This document shows, in pieces, positions 63,712 through 64,000 of a stretch of DNA of 64,000 bases. The position numbers and the translations under genes are program-made. The notes under the pieces are model-generated. The model was not told the origin of the DNA and did not search any database. It saw nothing but the letters and a program-made list of their open reading frames with translations. Source of the stretch: Eudoraea chungangensis (GTDB lineage Bacteria; Bacteroidota; Bacteroidia; Flavobacteriales; Flavobacteriaceae). Each line of letters begins with the position of its first letter. The stretch's first letter is position 1. The DNA is taken from NCBI RefSeq assembly GCF_029360665.1, contig NZ_JARDUB010000002.1:372001-436000 (forward strand), written 5' to 3'.

Positions 63712-64000
63712 TCCAGTTTTATTAAAGGAGTCTATCGATGGACTTAATATTGTTGAAGGTGGGGTTTATGTAGATGCCACCTTTGGAGGTGGAGGACATT
63801 CTAAGGCAATTCTAGAACGACTTGGAAGTAGTGGAAAGTTGTTTGCCTTTGACCAAGATGAAGAGGCTCTGGACAATGTTATCGAGGATGATAGATTTAC
63901 CTTGATTAATGAAAACTTTAGGTTTTTAAAGCAGTTTTTAAAGTTCTATGGCATTCGAGAAGTTGATGGGATTTTGGCAGACTTTGGGGTTTCTTCGCAT
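63692..64000 (+). CDS. rsmH: 16S rRNA (cytosine-1402-N4) methyltransferase RsmH, 5' part
   Basis: Open frame from the ATG at 63692 to the window edge (103 codons, 3' end missing). The SAM-binding motif VDATFGGGGHSKAIL is clear, followed by FAFDQDEEAL and DGILADFGVSSH. It overlaps the end of mraZ by 20 bp, the conserved dcw order. Confidence 0.93.
   Translation, partial: METNYHNPVLLKESIDGLNIVEGGVYVDATFGGGGHSKAILERLGSSGKLFAFDQDEEALDNVIEDDRFTLINENFRFLKQFLKFYGIREVDGILADFGVSSH

Noticed and set aside
1-64000. tRNA, rRNA, insertion sequences, prophage or CRISPR
   Set aside because: Looked for T-loop-like sequences, transposase motifs, terminal repeats and regularly spaced repeats; none found.

Overview
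The window is chromosomal DNA of a member of the Bacteroidota, almost certainly a gliding Flavobacteriaceae. The DNA is AT-rich and Shine-Dalgarno sequences are largely absent. Several promoters match the Bacteroidota -7 box TAnnTTTG. The gliding genes gldA, gldB and gldC, split metH, DUF5686, head-GIN (DUF2807), 2TM and PorT-type proteins all point the same way. No rRNA, tRNA, insertion sequence, prophage or CRISPR array was seen. Coding density is high and most genes are housekeeping. The notable content is regulatory RNA and operator-like DNA.

Layout. 0-9.3 kb: murI, folA with a 2TM protein, a class V aminotransferase, a CBM48 protein, a GAF protein, the ergothioneine-type pair egtB-egtD, thyA, nupC and a bifunctional nuclease. 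9.4-12.3 kb: etfBA diverges from a lone E1-beta gene (pdhB), with an 18-bp perfect palindrome between them. 12.4-18.2 kb: a DUF5686 outer-membrane protein, a K+-dependent-type membrane pyrophosphatase and a deoxynucleoside kinase.

18.3-37.5 kb is a sulfur, methionine and SAM district. metK lies behind a leader resembling the SAM-II 'long loops' pseudoknot. A SAM-I riboswitch precedes metY, a MetX-aspartokinase-homoserine dehydrogenase triple fusion and a second sulfhydrylase. An Rrf2 regulator, DUF2061, cysH, a sulfite reductase with a HEPN tail, two siroheme genes and a ferredoxin-NADP reductase form the sulfate-assimilation block. A second SAM-I riboswitch precedes split metH and metF. A repeated motif (TAAACNTATAGGATAA) sits in front of both sulfate-reduction transcription units. 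ATP sulfurylase and APS kinase genes are absent here.

37.6-41.5 kb: a PagL-like lipid A deacylase, a DUF2807 lipoprotein, a serine hydrolase and gldA (reverse). 41.7-45.8 kb: an aromatic amino acid operon (pheA, aminotransferase, tyrA, DAHP synthase-chorismate mutase). Its leader looks like a textbook ribosome-mediated attenuator: a 23-residue peptide with seven Phe, three Tyr and one Trp, a pause hairpin overlapping the Phe/Tyr codons, a possible antiterminator, and a strong terminator 17 bp before pheA. This is the most striking signal in the window.

45.9-57.8 kb: a DUF2807 protein, rsgA-dtd-mazG-like, aroA, queA, rlmN, a polyprenyl synthase, an ECF sigma operon with a putative anti-sigma and an outer-membrane protein, and dnaG lacking its zinc ligands. 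57.9-64 kb: a response regulator with Glu at the phospho-acceptor position, nadE, gldB-gldC, engB with an alpha/beta hydrolase, then mraZ behind three 10-bp direct repeats (probable MraZ operator), and the start of rsmH, cut by the window end.
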